Source: DAOPZC01 sp035353175
GTDB lineage: Bacteria > Verrucomicrobiota > Kiritimatiellia > RFP12 > UBA1067
Assembly: GCA_035353175.1 (NCBI GenBank)
Contig: DAOPZC010000014.1
Span: 16,390-80,389 of the forward strand
Reading direction: 5' to 3'
Length of the DNA stretch: 64,000 bases
This document shows, in pieces, positions 8,780 to 17,419 of the stretch. How positions within the stretch are numbered: position 1 is the stretch's first letter; each line of letters opens with the position of its first letter. Position numbers and translations under genes: made by a program. A model generated the notes under the pieces. That model was not told where the DNA came from. It did not search any database and saw nothing but the letters and a program-made list of their open reading frames with translations.

Positions 8780-9424
8780 ATGACAAACGTGTTTCCATGG
8801 CTGATCGGCGGTGCGGCCGCCTACTTGCTGGGCTCGGTTCCTTTCGGTTTTCTGATCGCGAAGGCCTGCGGCAAGGACATCCGCACGCTGGGAAGCGGCA
8901 ACATCGGCGCGACCAATGTCTTTCGCTCCGTAAGCAAGCCGCTGGGCATCCTCACGTTCGCACTCGACTTCCTCAAAGGCTTTGCCGGCGTCCGCCTGAT
9001 CCCGATGCTCGCGGCCGCCTGCACGGAGGCACCCGACGCGGGCATGGGCATGGCCGTCTTCTGCGGCGCCATGACGGTCGTCGGCCACAACTGGACCTGT
9101 TTCCTGGGCTTCAAAGGCGGCAAAGGCATCGCGACGAGCGCGGGTCTGCTGCTGGGCCTCACCCCCGCCGGCGTCGGCATCGCCTTCGTTGCGTGGCTGG
9201 CCCTGTTTCTCTCGACGCGCTACGTCTCGGTGGCCTCGATCGGCGCCGCCGTCACCCTCGGCGCCGTGGTCTGGTGGCCGCTGCATCTTGCAGCCCACGG
9301 CCTCTGGTTTCCCTGCGTGCTGACGCTTCTCGCGCTTCTGGCGGTCTGGAAGCACCGAACCAACATCGCCCGCCTCCGCGCCGGCACCGAATCGCGTTTC
9401 GATTTCAACAAAAAACGCGCGTAG
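8780..9424 (+). CDS. plsY: Glycerol-3-phosphate acyltransferase PlsY
   Basis: 214 residues from the ATG at 8780; an upstream in-frame extension to 8744 lacks family similarity. It carries the three PlsY active-site blocks: G-S-V-P-F-G-F near the N-terminus, G-S-G-N-I-G-A-T-N-V (about 39-48), and G-H-N-W-T-C-F-L-G-F-K-G-G-K-G (about 112-126). There are about five to six hydrophobic helices. The enzyme transfers an acyl group from acyl-phosphate to sn-glycerol 3-phosphate, the first step of phospholipid synthesis in the inner membrane. gpsA, which makes its acceptor substrate, follows after 33 nt, so the two form a functional operon. Confidence 0.95.
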   Translation: MTNVFPWLIGGAAAYLLGSVPFGFLIAKACGKDIRTLGSGNIGATNVFRSVSKPLGILTFALDFLKGFAGVRLIPMLAAACTEAPDAGMGMAVFCGAMTVVGHNWTCFLGFKGGKGIATSAGLLLGLTPAGVGIAFVAWLALFLSTRYVSVASIGAAVTLGAVVWWPLHLAAHGLWFPCVLTLLALLAVWKHRTNIARLRAGTESRFDFNKKRA

Positions 9425-9457
9425 GGCGATTCACACGCCGCCCCTGCAAAACCCATT

Positions 9458-10447
9458 ATGAATATCACAATTATCGGCGACGGTGGCTGGGGCACAGCCA
9501 TCGGCCTGTTGCTTAATTCCTACGGTCACGCGGTCACCCTCTGGGGGCCCTTCGAGGACTATCTCGACGAAATCCGCGCGCGCCGGGAGAACGCACGTTT
9601 TCTGCCGGGCGTGCCCCTGCCCGACACGCTGCGCTGGACCTCTGACCCGGCCGCAGCCATGGCCGGCGCGGAGGCGGTCGTGCTCGCCTCGCCATCCAAA
9701 TTCTACGCCGACGTCTGCGGCAAATTCAAAGGGCTGATCCCTGCCGACCAACTCGTGGTCAGCCTGACCAAAGGGCTATGCGAAGCCACGCATTGCCGGA
9801 TGAGCGAACTCGCCCAAGAGATCCTCGGCCTGGACACCATCGCCGTGCTCTCCGGCCCCAGCCACGCTGAAGAGGTCGCCCGCAAGATCCCGACGGCCGT
9901 GGTGGCCGCCTCGCAGGATCTGGCGGTCGCCCAGCGCGTGCAGCAGCTCTTCAGCGGGCCGCTCTTCCGCGTCTACACCTCGACCGATCCGCTGGGCGTC
10001 GAGATCGGCGGCGCGGTCAAGAACGTCATCGCCATCGCCGTGGGCGCCTCGGACGGTCTCGGCTTCGGCGACAACACGCGCGCCGCGCTCATCACGCGCG
10101 GCCTGGCGGAGATCACGCGCTTCGGCCTGGCGCTCGGCGCGCGCCCGGAAACCTTCTCGGGCCTGAGCGGCGTCGGCGACCTGATCGTCACCTGCACCAG
10201 CCGCCACAGCCGCAACCACACGGTCGGCGAGCGCCTCGGCCGCGGCGAGCCCATCGAGGCCATCCTCGGCAGCATGAAGATGGTGGCCGAAGGGGTGTGG
10301 AACGCGAAGGTCATCCACACCCTCGGCCAGACGCGCGGCGTCGAGATGCCGATCACCGACATCGTCTACGCCCTCTGTTACGAAGGTTTTTCGGTCCGCA
10401 TCGCCGTCGAGACCCTCATGACGCGCGACATGAAGGCGGAAGCGTAG
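9458..10447 (+). CDS. gpsA: NAD(P)-dependent glycerol-3-phosphate dehydrogenase
   Basis: 329 residues. The N-terminal Rossmann motif G-D-G-G-W-G-T-A-I-G (8-17) binds NAD(P)H. The catalytic lysine lies in G-G-A-V-K-N-V-I-A-I-A. S-G-P-S-H-A-E-E-V and G-L-S-G-V-G-D-L-I-V-T-C are further GpsA signatures. It reduces dihydroxyacetone phosphate to sn-glycerol 3-phosphate, the substrate of the PlsY encoded just upstream. Length is normal. Its last 32 nt overlap the 3' end of the convergent efflux-pump gene. Confidence 0.96.
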   Translation: MNITIIGDGGWGTAIGLLLNSYGHAVTLWGPFEDYLDEIRARRENARFLPGVPLPDTLRWTSDPAAAMAGAEAVVLASPSKFYADVCGKFKGLIPADQLVVSLTKGLCEATHCRMSELAQEILGLDTIAVLSGPSHAEEVARKIPTAVVAASQDLAVAQRVQQLFSGPLFRVYTSTDPLGVEIGGAVKNVIAIAVGASDGLGFGDNTRAALITRGLAEITRFGLALGARPETFSGLSGVGDLIVTCTSRHSRNHTVGERLGRGEPIEAILGSMKMVAEGVWNAKVIHTLGQTRGVEMPITDIVYALCYEGFSVRIAVETLMTRDMKAEA

Positions 10448-13400
10448 GCGCCCCGGCGCGGCCGCCGAACGCCAGCCGATAGGCGGCCGGCAGGACCAGC
10501 AGATTCAGCAGCGTCGCGCTGATGAGCCCGCCGAACTGCACGATCGCCAACGGAGCCAGCAGCTCGCCCCCCGGCTTGTCGTAGGCCAGCACGATCGGCA
10601 CCAGCCCGAAAATCGTGGTCAGCGAGGTCATGATGATCGGCACCATGCGCTCGAGCGAACCTTCGATGATCGCCCGGTGCAGCTCCATGCCAGAGGCCTG
10701 CAGCTCGCGGTAGCGGTTCAGCAGCAGCAGCCCGTTGCGGACCACAAAGCCCACCACCGTCACAAAGCCCACCAGCGACGCGACCGAGAGGATCGGCGCC
10801 ACATAGCCCCCGCCGCCGAAGAGCGCCCGCGTGTTCGCCGCCAGCGGCGCCGGCGTCGCCAGATAGACCGCCAGGATGCCGCCGATCAGGCAGAGCGGCA
10901 GGTTCACCATCACCAGCGCCGCCGCCTTGAAGCTGCGCAGCGAGTAGACCAGCAGCAGGACGATCGCCAGCACGATGGCGAGCCCCAGCCACGCCAGCCG
11001 CCGCGAGGCCGACTGCTGGGCCTCGTAGCTGCCGCCGTAGCTCACCGTGCACCCCATCGCGTGAACCACGGGCTCCACGTTTTTGCGCAGCGCCTTGACC
11101 AGGTCGCCCACGTTCGAGCCCGGCGCCACGTTGCACGAGATCAGCGCCTTGCGCCGCGTGTTGTCGCGCACGATCAGGTTCGACGCCTCCTCGCGGAACA
11201 CGTCCGCCACCTCGTCCAGCCGCACCCGGGCCCCGTTCGGCGCGCTCAGCTTGAAGGACGAGACGTCCACCAGGTCGTTCCGCTCCGCGCCCTCCAGGCG
11301 CACCACGATGTCCCAGCGGCGCTGGTTCTGCGCCACCTGCCCCACGGTCACGCCGTTGAAGGCCGCCGAGACCTGCTCGCCGGCATCCTGCAGCGACAGC
11401 CCCGCGCGCGCCAGATCCTCCAGCCGGTAGCGGATGCGCAGCGTGTCCACCAGGATCTCGCGGTTCGCGCGCGCGTCGGCAACCTGCGGCAGCCGGTCGA
11501 GAACGCCCTTGACCGCCGCAGCCGCCGCACGCAGGGTGGCGAGGTCGTCGCCGTACACGTTGATCGCCAGCTCGGCGTTCGTGCCCGAGAGCACCGAGCT
11601 GATGCGGTGGGCCATGGGATAGCCGATCATCGTCGCCACGCCCGGAATCTGGTTGATCAGCGCCTCGATCTCCCGCCGCAGCCGCAACGGGTCCGCCTTC
11701 AGATCCACGCGCACCAGCAGCTCCGACGCGCTCACGGGCTCGGCGTGCTCGTCGCGCTCCGCGCGCCCCGTGCGACGCGTCACGCTCCGGACGCCGTCCA
11801 CGCGCCGGATCGCCAGCATCGACTGGCGCGTCGCGCGCTCGGTCTCCTCCAGCGACGAGCCGGGCGGCGTGCTCACGAACACGGTGTAGCAGTCCTCATG
11901 GAACGGCGGCAGGAAGCTGGTGCCGAACGTCGACGCCAGCCACAGCGCGCCCGCCGTCACGGCGGTCATGAGCAGGCACACCATCCAGGCGTGACGCACG
12001 CTGAAGCCGAGCAGCGGCCGGTAGAGCGCCTTGAGCAGCCGCACCGAAAACGCTTCCCTTGTTTTCGCCCCACGCTCCTCCTTGCGATCCCTGAGCGCTT
12101 CCTTTTTGCCCGCTCCCTTGCGGCCACTGCGTGGCCGCAAGAAGCCCCGCCGCTCGCTGAACAGCAGCAGGCAGAGCACCGGCGTCACCGTGATGGCCAC
12201 CAGCAGCGAGGCCGCGAAAACCAGCAGATACGCCAGGCCCAGCGGCTTGAAGAACTGGCCCTCGAGCCCCGACAGGAACAGCAGCGGCAGGAAGACCAGA
12301 ATGATGATCAGGGTCGAGAAGGTCACCGAGTGCAGGATCTCCGCGCTCGCCGCGTGCAGCACCGTCACCCGCGACCGCCGTTCGGCCTCAGGCTTCAGGC
12401 TGTTCTCCTCCAGCTTGCGCCAGGCGATCTCCACGAAGATGATCGCGTTGTCCACGACGTCGCCCACCGCCACGGCCAAGCCGCCGAGCGTCATGATGTT
12501 GATGCCCAGCCCGAACTTCGGGAAGAGGAGCAGGCCGGTCGTCAGCGAGAGCGGCATGGCCAGCAGCGTGATGAGCGTGGTGCGCACGCGCAGGAGCGTC
12601 AGCCCCAACACCAGGACCACGATCACCGCCGCGTCGCGCACGATCCCCTCGCCGTTGTCGATCGAGAGCCGGATGAAGTCCGCCTGACGGTAGGCGTCGC
12701 GGTGGATGTTGACGCCCTTCGGCAGGCGTGCCCGCTCGAACTCGTCCAGCGCCGCCTCGATCCGCCGCGTCAGCTCCAGCGTGTTGCCGCCCGGCGCCTT
12801 GAGCACCGAGAGCACGACCGCGTCGCGGCCGTTGAAGCCCGCCGATCCGCGCCGGGGCGCGCCGCCGAGCGCCACCTCCGCCACCTGCCCCAGCCGCACC
12901 GTCTGGCCGTCCCGCGTCGGCACCGCCACGCGCCGCAGCTCTTCCACCGAGTCGACGCGCGCCGTCTGCCGCAGCGGGATCTCCTGGCCCTTCACATGGG
13001 GCAAATAGCCCGCGCCGGCCATCGTGTGCGACGCGCGCGCGGCATCCACCACGTCGTTGAGCGTCACGCCGAAGCCGGCCAGCCGCTCCTGCGACACGTT
13101 CACCTGAAACTCCGGCAGCCGCCCGCCCATCACCACGACATTCCCGATGCCGGGAATGGCCATGAGCCGGTTGCGCAAGTCGTATTCGGCGAGCTGCCGC
13201 AGCTCCAGCGGCGAAACCGCGCCGCTGGCGACCGCCTGCTCCTCCGCCGTCACGGCCAGCAGCATGATCTCGCCCGTCACCGAGACGACCGGCGTGATCT
13301 CCGGCTCTGAGCCCTCGGGCAGCGCGGCGCGCACCGCCGACAGCCGCTCCGCCACGCTCAGCCGCGCGCGGAACAGGTCCGTGTCCCAGTCGAAGTCCAC

Positions 13401-13682
13401 CCAGACGAACGACAGGCCGCCGCCCGACGACGAGCGCACCGCCTTGACCCCCGGCAGGCCGTTCATCGCGGACTCCACCGGGATCGTGATGAACTGCTCG
13501 ACCTCTTCGGCCGTCAGACCGCCCGCCTCGGTCTGCACCACCACCCGCGGGACTTTCAGCTCGGGAAACACATCGACCGGCAGCCGTCGGCCGATCACCG
13601 CGGCGGCCACGATGGACACGGCCGTCACCACCAGGACCAGCCAGGGATTGCACAGGCAGAAATCAATGATTCGTTTCAACAT
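10416..13682 (-). CDS. Heavy-metal RND efflux permease (CzcA/CusA family)
   Basis: 1088 residues from the ATG at 13682, preceded by GGAG; upstream in-frame codons look non-coding. The architecture is RND: TM1 near residues 10-30, a large periplasmic loop, TM2-6, a second loop and TM7-12. G-D-V-V-D-N-A-I-I-F-V-E in TM4 carries the proton-relay aspartate in the heavy-metal subfamily form. H-R-I-S-S-V-L-S-G-T-N-A-E-L and the nearby G-D-D-L match HME-RND signatures. A Lys/Arg/Glu-rich insertion of about 35 residues sits in the cytosolic loop after TM6. It is the last gene of the operon, 62 nt after the adaptor, and should pump a metal cation outward. The cation is not readable from sequence. Confidence 0.9.
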   Translation of the reverse strand: MLKRIIDFCLCNPWLVLVVTAVSIVAAAVIGRRLPVDVFPELKVPRVVVQTEAGGLTAEEVEQFITIPVESAMNGLPGVKAVRSSSGGGLSFVWVDFDWDTDLFRARLSVAERLSAVRAALPEGSEPEITPVVSVTGEIMLLAVTAEEQAVASGAVSPLELRQLAEYDLRNRLMAIPGIGNVVVMGGRLPEFQVNVSQERLAGFGVTLNDVVDAARASHTMAGAGYLPHVKGQEIPLRQTARVDSVEELRRVAVPTRDGQTVRLGQVAEVALGGAPRRGSAGFNGRDAVVLSVLKAPGGNTLELTRRIEAALDEFERARLPKGVNIHRDAYRQADFIRLSIDNGEGIVRDAAVIVVLVLGLTLLRVRTTLITLLAMPLSLTTGLLLFPKFGLGINIMTLGGLAVAVGDVVDNAIIFVEIAWRKLEENSLKPEAERRSRVTVLHAASAEILHSVTFSTLIIILVFLPLLFLSGLEGQFFKPLGLAYLLVFAASLLVAITVTPVLCLLLFSERRGFLRPRSGRKGAGKKEALRDRKEERGAKTREAFSVRLLKALYRPLLGFSVRHAWMVCLLMTAVTAGALWLASTFGTSFLPPFHEDCYTVFVSTPPGSSLEETERATRQSMLAIRRVDGVRSVTRRTGRAERDEHAEPVSASELLVRVDLKADPLRLRREIEALINQIPGVATMIGYPMAHRISSVLSGTNAELAINVYGDDLATLRAAAAAVKGVLDRLPQVADARANREILVDTLRIRYRLEDLARAGLSLQDAGEQVSAAFNGVTVGQVAQNQRRWDIVVRLEGAERNDLVDVSSFKLSAPNGARVRLDEVADVFREEASNLIVRDNTRRKALISCNVAPGSNVGDLVKALRKNVEPVVHAMGCTVSYGGSYEAQQSASRRLAWLGLAIVLAIVLLLVYSLRSFKAAALVMVNLPLCLIGGILAVYLATPAPLAANTRALFGGGGYVAPILSVASLVGFVTVVGFVVRNGLLLLNRYRELQASGMELHRAIIEGSLERMVPIIMTSLTTIFGLVPIVLAYDKPGGELLAPLAIVQFGGLISATLLNLLVLPAAYRLAFGGRAGAPTLPPSCRAS

Positions 13683-13744
13683 AGTGTAGAGTCTCCAAAA
13701 GGACGAGCGTCTTGCGACCCGCGACCCGCGGGCCGACGCGGCTC

Positions 13745-15259
13745 TCAATGTTTGCCTTCGTGGAACTGGCCGTCGGCGTGGAAGTGCCCCGCCGTTTTCT
13801 TCGGCGCGCTCGCCGACGGCGCGGCCAGCTTCAGCTCATACGCGCCGTCCAGCACCACGGTCGCGCCGGCCTCGAGGCCCGTCACTTCGACCCAGTCGCC
13901 GTCGTTCGCGCCCGTCACCACCTCGCGCTTGATGAACCGGTCCGCGTCGTGGGCGTCGCGCACGAACACGACGCTCTTGAGCCCGTCCGTCACCACGCAG
14001 GCCTGCGGCAGCGCGAGGCTCTCGGGCTTGCCCTCCTCCACGATCACGCTCAGCACGCCTGCCCGCCCGGGAAGCGCCCACGCGGGCAGCTTCTGCGGCA
14101 GCAGATAGAGCGGCTGAATGCGCGCGGCGGCCTCCGCCGCCAGGCCCAGCTCGATCTGGCCGCGCGCCGCCTCGCCCGGCTCCCGGCCCAGAGGCTCCAC
14201 GAAACCGTTGAGCCCCGTGCGCACCCGCGACAGCTCGGAGGAGACGCCGTCGGCGCGGAACCAGAGGCCGTCGGCGCGCGTCACGCACACCACCTCCGCG
14301 CCCGCCGCCGCCCAAGCGCCGTTCTCGACCGACACCCGCTCGACCACGCCCGCGTCGCGGGCTGTAAAGACGAGCACCCCGTCCGCCTCGCGGCACAGCG
14401 CCCGCACGGCGCGCAGCGCCTCCTCGGCGTTCTGCCGCAGGCGCTCTGCCCGCACGGCCTCGGCCTCCTTCACCGCGAGCTGCTGCTCCAGCTCGGCGTT
14501 GCGCGTCGCGGCCGCCTTCAGCTGCGCGAGCCGCCGCCGCAGCGCCTCGGCCTCGGCCTTGGCCAGCGCCAACGCCGCTTCGGCCTCGTTGACCTCGCCC
14601 TTCTTGGCGACCCACTCCGGCGAGCGCACCGTGAAGAGCACGTCACCCGCCTTGACCTGCTGCGGCGGACGCACGCGCACCTCGACCGCGCCGGAGACCG
14701 CCGCCCCGTAGACGCGCCGCGCGCCAGGCATCCATTCGAACCGGCCGGGGAAACGGACCGTCCCGGTGACCGGGCGCTTGGCCGCCGTCACGAAGGAGAT
14801 CCCCAAAAGCGTGCGCGCGCTTTCGGACAGCTCGATCGCGCCGGCCTCGCCGGCCTCGCTGTGGCTGCAAGCCGATTCCGCAGCCGACGCATGGCCGCCG
14901 TCGCACGCCTCGCCGCCGTGCGCATGGCCGTCCCCTGACGCCGCCGGCTTCTTCGCAGCCTCTGAGTCGTGGTCGCAGGCCGCGCCGTGCGCGTGCCCGG
15001 CCTCGGCCGCTGCCGCCGGTTTTTCCTCCGCGTGGTCGCACCCGTCGTGGTCGTGCTCGGCCTCGCCCGCGGCGTGGGCCTCTTTATCCGTCTCTTTCCC
15101 GTGCGCGTCTGCGTGCTCTTCCCGCACCGTTGCCTTGGCTTCAGCCTGGGCCGGCGCGTGGCCGCACTTTGAGTCGCCGCAGGACCCGCAGGCCGGTGAC
15201 GCGCCCGCATAAGCGACGGTTGCAAACAACAATCCGAGAGTCACATTCAAAGCGTTCAT
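13745..15259 (-). CDS. RND periplasmic adaptor (HlyD/CusB-like) with a long His/Cys-rich N-terminus
   Basis: 504 residues, start ATG preceded by AGGAG. A signal peptide (1-19) is followed by about 125 residues of low complexity holding roughly 14 His and 7 Cys, in repeated G-H-A-H, C-D-H and H-D-H-D-G-C-D-H clusters, among Ala/Glu. After that comes a normal membrane-fusion protein: E-S-A-R-T-L-L-G, barrel-sandwich strands, an alpha-hairpin rich in Ala/Glu/Arg (about 265-330) and the C-terminal beta-barrel V-V-L-D-G-A-Y-E-L. The adaptor links the inner-membrane pump to the outer-membrane channel, and the His/Cys stretch most likely binds the transported metal. The gene starts 8 nt after the TolC-like gene. 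Confidence 0.9.
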   Translation of the reverse strand: MNALNVTLGLLFATVAYAGASPACGSCGDSKCGHAPAQAEAKATVREEHADAHGKETDKEAHAAGEAEHDHDGCDHAEEKPAAAAEAGHAHGAACDHDSEAAKKPAASGDGHAHGGEACDGGHASAAESACSHSEAGEAGAIELSESARTLLGISFVTAAKRPVTGTVRFPGRFEWMPGARRVYGAAVSGAVEVRVRPPQQVKAGDVLFTVRSPEWVAKKGEVNEAEAALALAKAEAEALRRRLAQLKAAATRNAELEQQLAVKEAEAVRAERLRQNAEEALRAVRALCREADGVLVFTARDAGVVERVSVENGAWAAAGAEVVCVTRADGLWFRADGVSSELSRVRTGLNGFVEPLGREPGEAARGQIELGLAAEAAARIQPLYLLPQKLPAWALPGRAGVLSVIVEEGKPESLALPQACVVTDGLKSVVFVRDAHDADRFIKREVVTGANDGDWVEVTGLEAGATVVLDGAYELKLAAPSASAPKKTAGHFHADGQFHEGKH

Positions 15260-15267
15260 GGTTTCTC

Positions 15268-16596
15268 CTAAAGGGTTTTCGTGGTTTCTGTGGCTGCGGG
15301 AACGTGGAGCAGCTCCAAGCGGACGCGCGCTTCGTGTAGCGCAGTCTGCGCATCGATCAGCGACTCCTGCAGGGCGTAAACGGTCTCATCCGCCGAAAGG
15401 AGCGCGAGCACGTCGGCCTCGCCTTGCTTGAACAGGCGCTCCGTCCGCTGCGCGGCCGCCTGCGCGGCGGGCAGCAGTTCGGCGCGCAGGCCGCGATCCT
15501 TCGCCGCGACGGCCTCCATCATCGCCTGCGCCTCCCGCCATTCGCCCACGAGGCTGCGCCACGCGTTCAGCGCCTCCATCCGCGCCTCGTCGCGGCCGCC
15601 CTCGGCGTCCGCGATGCCTTTGCGGTTGCGGTTCCACAGCGGGAGGGTGAAGCCCAGCGTTGCGCCCAGGCGGCCGCCGCCGTCTTCGTGCTCGTAGCGC
15701 GGCCCGATCATGAGCTCCGGATACTGCTTGCGGATCTCCGCGCGCAGCTCCTCCTCGCCCGCCTTCAGACGGATGAGCTTCTCCTGCACGCGCGGGTGCC
15801 GCACCAGATCGAGCACGGACGCGGGCGCCACGAGGCCGGCGAGGGCGGGCGGCGGGATCTCACTTGGGTCCGGGACGACCTCGCACGGGGCCTCCGGCGG
15901 CAGCCCGAGCAGCCGCTTGAAGGCGTGCCGTTGCGCCACCGCGTCGGGACCGCAGCACGCGCAATCGACGCTGATCTTGACGCGCGTCTGTTCGATCCGG
16001 TCGGCCTCGGCCTTGGACAGCTCGCCGGCCGCGACCAGCGCGCGCACCTGCTTCTCCCTTTCGCTCAGCCGGGCCTTGTAGGCGTTCTGCGCGTCGACGC
16101 AGCGAAGGTTGGCGCGGCAGGCGTTCCACAGCCGGTCGACCTCCGCGAGCAGCGCGCGCTCCGCCACGGTCACGGCCAGCGCGTCGGCGTTCGCGTAGGC
16201 CTGCGCCGCACGCTTCTCGAGGCCCGGCACGCCGTTGAGCGGGAGCGAGAAGGTGAGGCCCGAGCCCAGCAGCCACGGGTGTTCACCGCCTCTCAGGATG
16301 CGCAGCGCATCGAGGTCAAGCGCGGGATCTTCCCACCAGCCTGAGGCCTGCGCCTGATTTTTGGAGGACAGGTGCTTGAGGCGCAGCGCGTTGATCTCGG
16401 GGTTCAGGATCAGCGCGATCTGACGCGCCTCAACCAAGGTCAGCGGCAGGCGGTTGGTCGCCGAAGCGGACCAGTCGGATGATTCCCGCGTCCAGTCGAT
16501 GGGCGCGGGCGCGTAGCTGCGGCACCCGGTCCACAGCAGATACGGCAAGGTCACAAACGCGGCCGCGATGGGCCGCCAGAGATGAAGGGATAACAT
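15268..16596 (-). CDS. TolC-family outer-membrane efflux lipoprotein (CusC-like)
   Basis: 442 residues with start preceded by GAGGAG. The N-terminus ends in a lipobox-like L-L-W-T-G-C (C25), so the protein is probably lipid-anchored, as CusC is. The rest is long Ala/Glu/Arg-rich helices with two related halves, including R-Q-I-A-L-I-L-N-P-E-I-N-A-L-R and L-G-F-T-L-P-L-W-N-R-N-R-K-G-I, typical of the outer-membrane efflux protein family. It should form the trimeric exit duct of the metal pump. Unusually, a C-A-C-C-G cluster lies around residue 215 and could also bind metal. Confidence 0.88.
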   Translation of the reverse strand: MLSLHLWRPIAAAFVTLPYLLWTGCRSYAPAPIDWTRESSDWSASATNRLPLTLVEARQIALILNPEINALRLKHLSSKNQAQASGWWEDPALDLDALRILRGGEHPWLLGSGLTFSLPLNGVPGLEKRAAQAYANADALAVTVAERALLAEVDRLWNACRANLRCVDAQNAYKARLSEREKQVRALVAAGELSKAEADRIEQTRVKISVDCACCGPDAVAQRHAFKRLLGLPPEAPCEVVPDPSEIPPPALAGLVAPASVLDLVRHPRVQEKLIRLKAGEEELRAEIRKQYPELMIGPRYEHEDGGGRLGATLGFTLPLWNRNRKGIADAEGGRDEARMEALNAWRSLVGEWREAQAMMEAVAAKDRGLRAELLPAAQAAAQRTERLFKQGEADVLALLSADETVYALQESLIDAQTALHEARVRLELLHVPAATETTKTL

Positions 16597-16701
16597 GAAA
16601 ACGAGCTCCTCGTGTCAGGATGAACAGATACCGGTCAAGCCGCGGCAGACGCCACGGCTACGCGCTCGGTGAGCGCGCTTTCCAGTCGACACGAGGAGGC
16701 C

Positions 16702-17112
16702 TCAACACAGGATCTGTGTGGAGCGCGCAAGGAAATAGAGATGCGGCTGCAGGACGTCCGGCGGACGTTCCTGATACGTCACGATGTCTTCGGCAATCAC
16801 GGCGTGAGGCGCGTTCGCCATCGCCAAGACCACGAGCGCAGCAAGCAGGTCACCGGGCCCCCGCGCGCCGGATTCGCACGGAGGAAGATCGGCCACCGTC
16901 AGATGGTCACACGCGTGGTCGACGTGCTCGGACTGCGGCTCGGGCGTGCAGCCGCAGCTGTGATGCTCGCCGCAGGCATCCGGATCTGGCGCGCACAGGC
17001 AGAGCGTGAGACCCTGCAGCCCCGTCACCGCGAAAAGGAAAAACGCCAGAAACAGCCGCAGCCCGGCCGCGGTATTTTCCAGCAAACGCTTTCTTTTCCG
17101 GAGAAGAAACAT
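16702..17112 (-). CDS. Small Cys/His-rich exported protein heading the metal-efflux operon
   Basis: 136 residues from the ATG at 17112; an in-frame extension of 12 codons exists upstream. The N-terminus is basic (L-R-K-R-K-R), then a hydrophobic segment G-L-R-L-F-L-A-F-F-L-F-A-V-T. This is followed directly by a Cys/His cluster (L-C-L-C-A, D-A-C-G-E-H-H-S-C-G-C-T, D-H-A-C-D-H). A second hydrophobic stretch lies near residue 100. No family is recognised. Its place 105 nt ahead of the tripartite pump in the same direction, and its metal-ligand density, suggest a periplasmic metal-binding or sensing partner. Confidence 0.7.
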   Translation of the reverse strand: MFLLRKRKRLLENTAAGLRLFLAFFLFAVTGLQGLTLCLCAPDPDACGEHHSCGCTPEPQSEHVDHACDHLTVADLPPCESGARGPGDLLAALVVLAMANAPHAVIAEDIVTYQERPPDVLQPHLYFLARSTQILC

Positions 17113-17176
17113 GGCGGTATCGTACCAAGAAACGGGCTTCGCTCGCAACCGAAATTATCCAAGGCTTACTTTTGGA

Positions 17177-17297
17177 GGCGCATCCGATTCACGGGCTGAT
17201 CGCTTGAACAAGGCTGGTGTACCGACGCGGCCCAGAGACAAGGCGGTACACCAACATGGGGCGATGCGGAACTGTCGTGTACCGAATCGGATGCGCC
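17177..17297. repeat. Nested inverted repeats, possible mobile-element or structured-RNA remnant
   Basis: A perfect 14-bp inverted repeat, GGCGCATCCGATTC (17177-17190) and its complement (17284-17297), encloses a second perfect 10-bp inverted repeat, TGGTGTACCG (17215-17224) and its complement (17244-17253). The word ACTTTTGG occurs just outside both outer arms. It fills the 307-nt gap between the metal operon and the DUF3472 gene, which otherwise holds no gene. A short GGCCCG...CGGGCC hairpin follows near 17338-17358. It could be a MITE-like or REP-like element. No target duplication was established. Confidence 0.6.
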
Positions 17298-17419
17298 CTA
17301 CTTTTGGGGCGCGGCGTTCCGCTTTGACCTGATTTGCGGCCCGCCCGGAGGTCGGGCCCTACCTGCACCTGCAAGGCGCCGAAAGACCAAATGGAAACGC
17401 CCCGATTTAGGGTTCTCCG

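Noticed and set aside
10677..13310. 877-codon forward open frame opposite the RND pump gene
   Set aside because: It is a composition shadow: extremely Arg/His/Gln-rich, no domain, antisense to a clearly conserved transporter.
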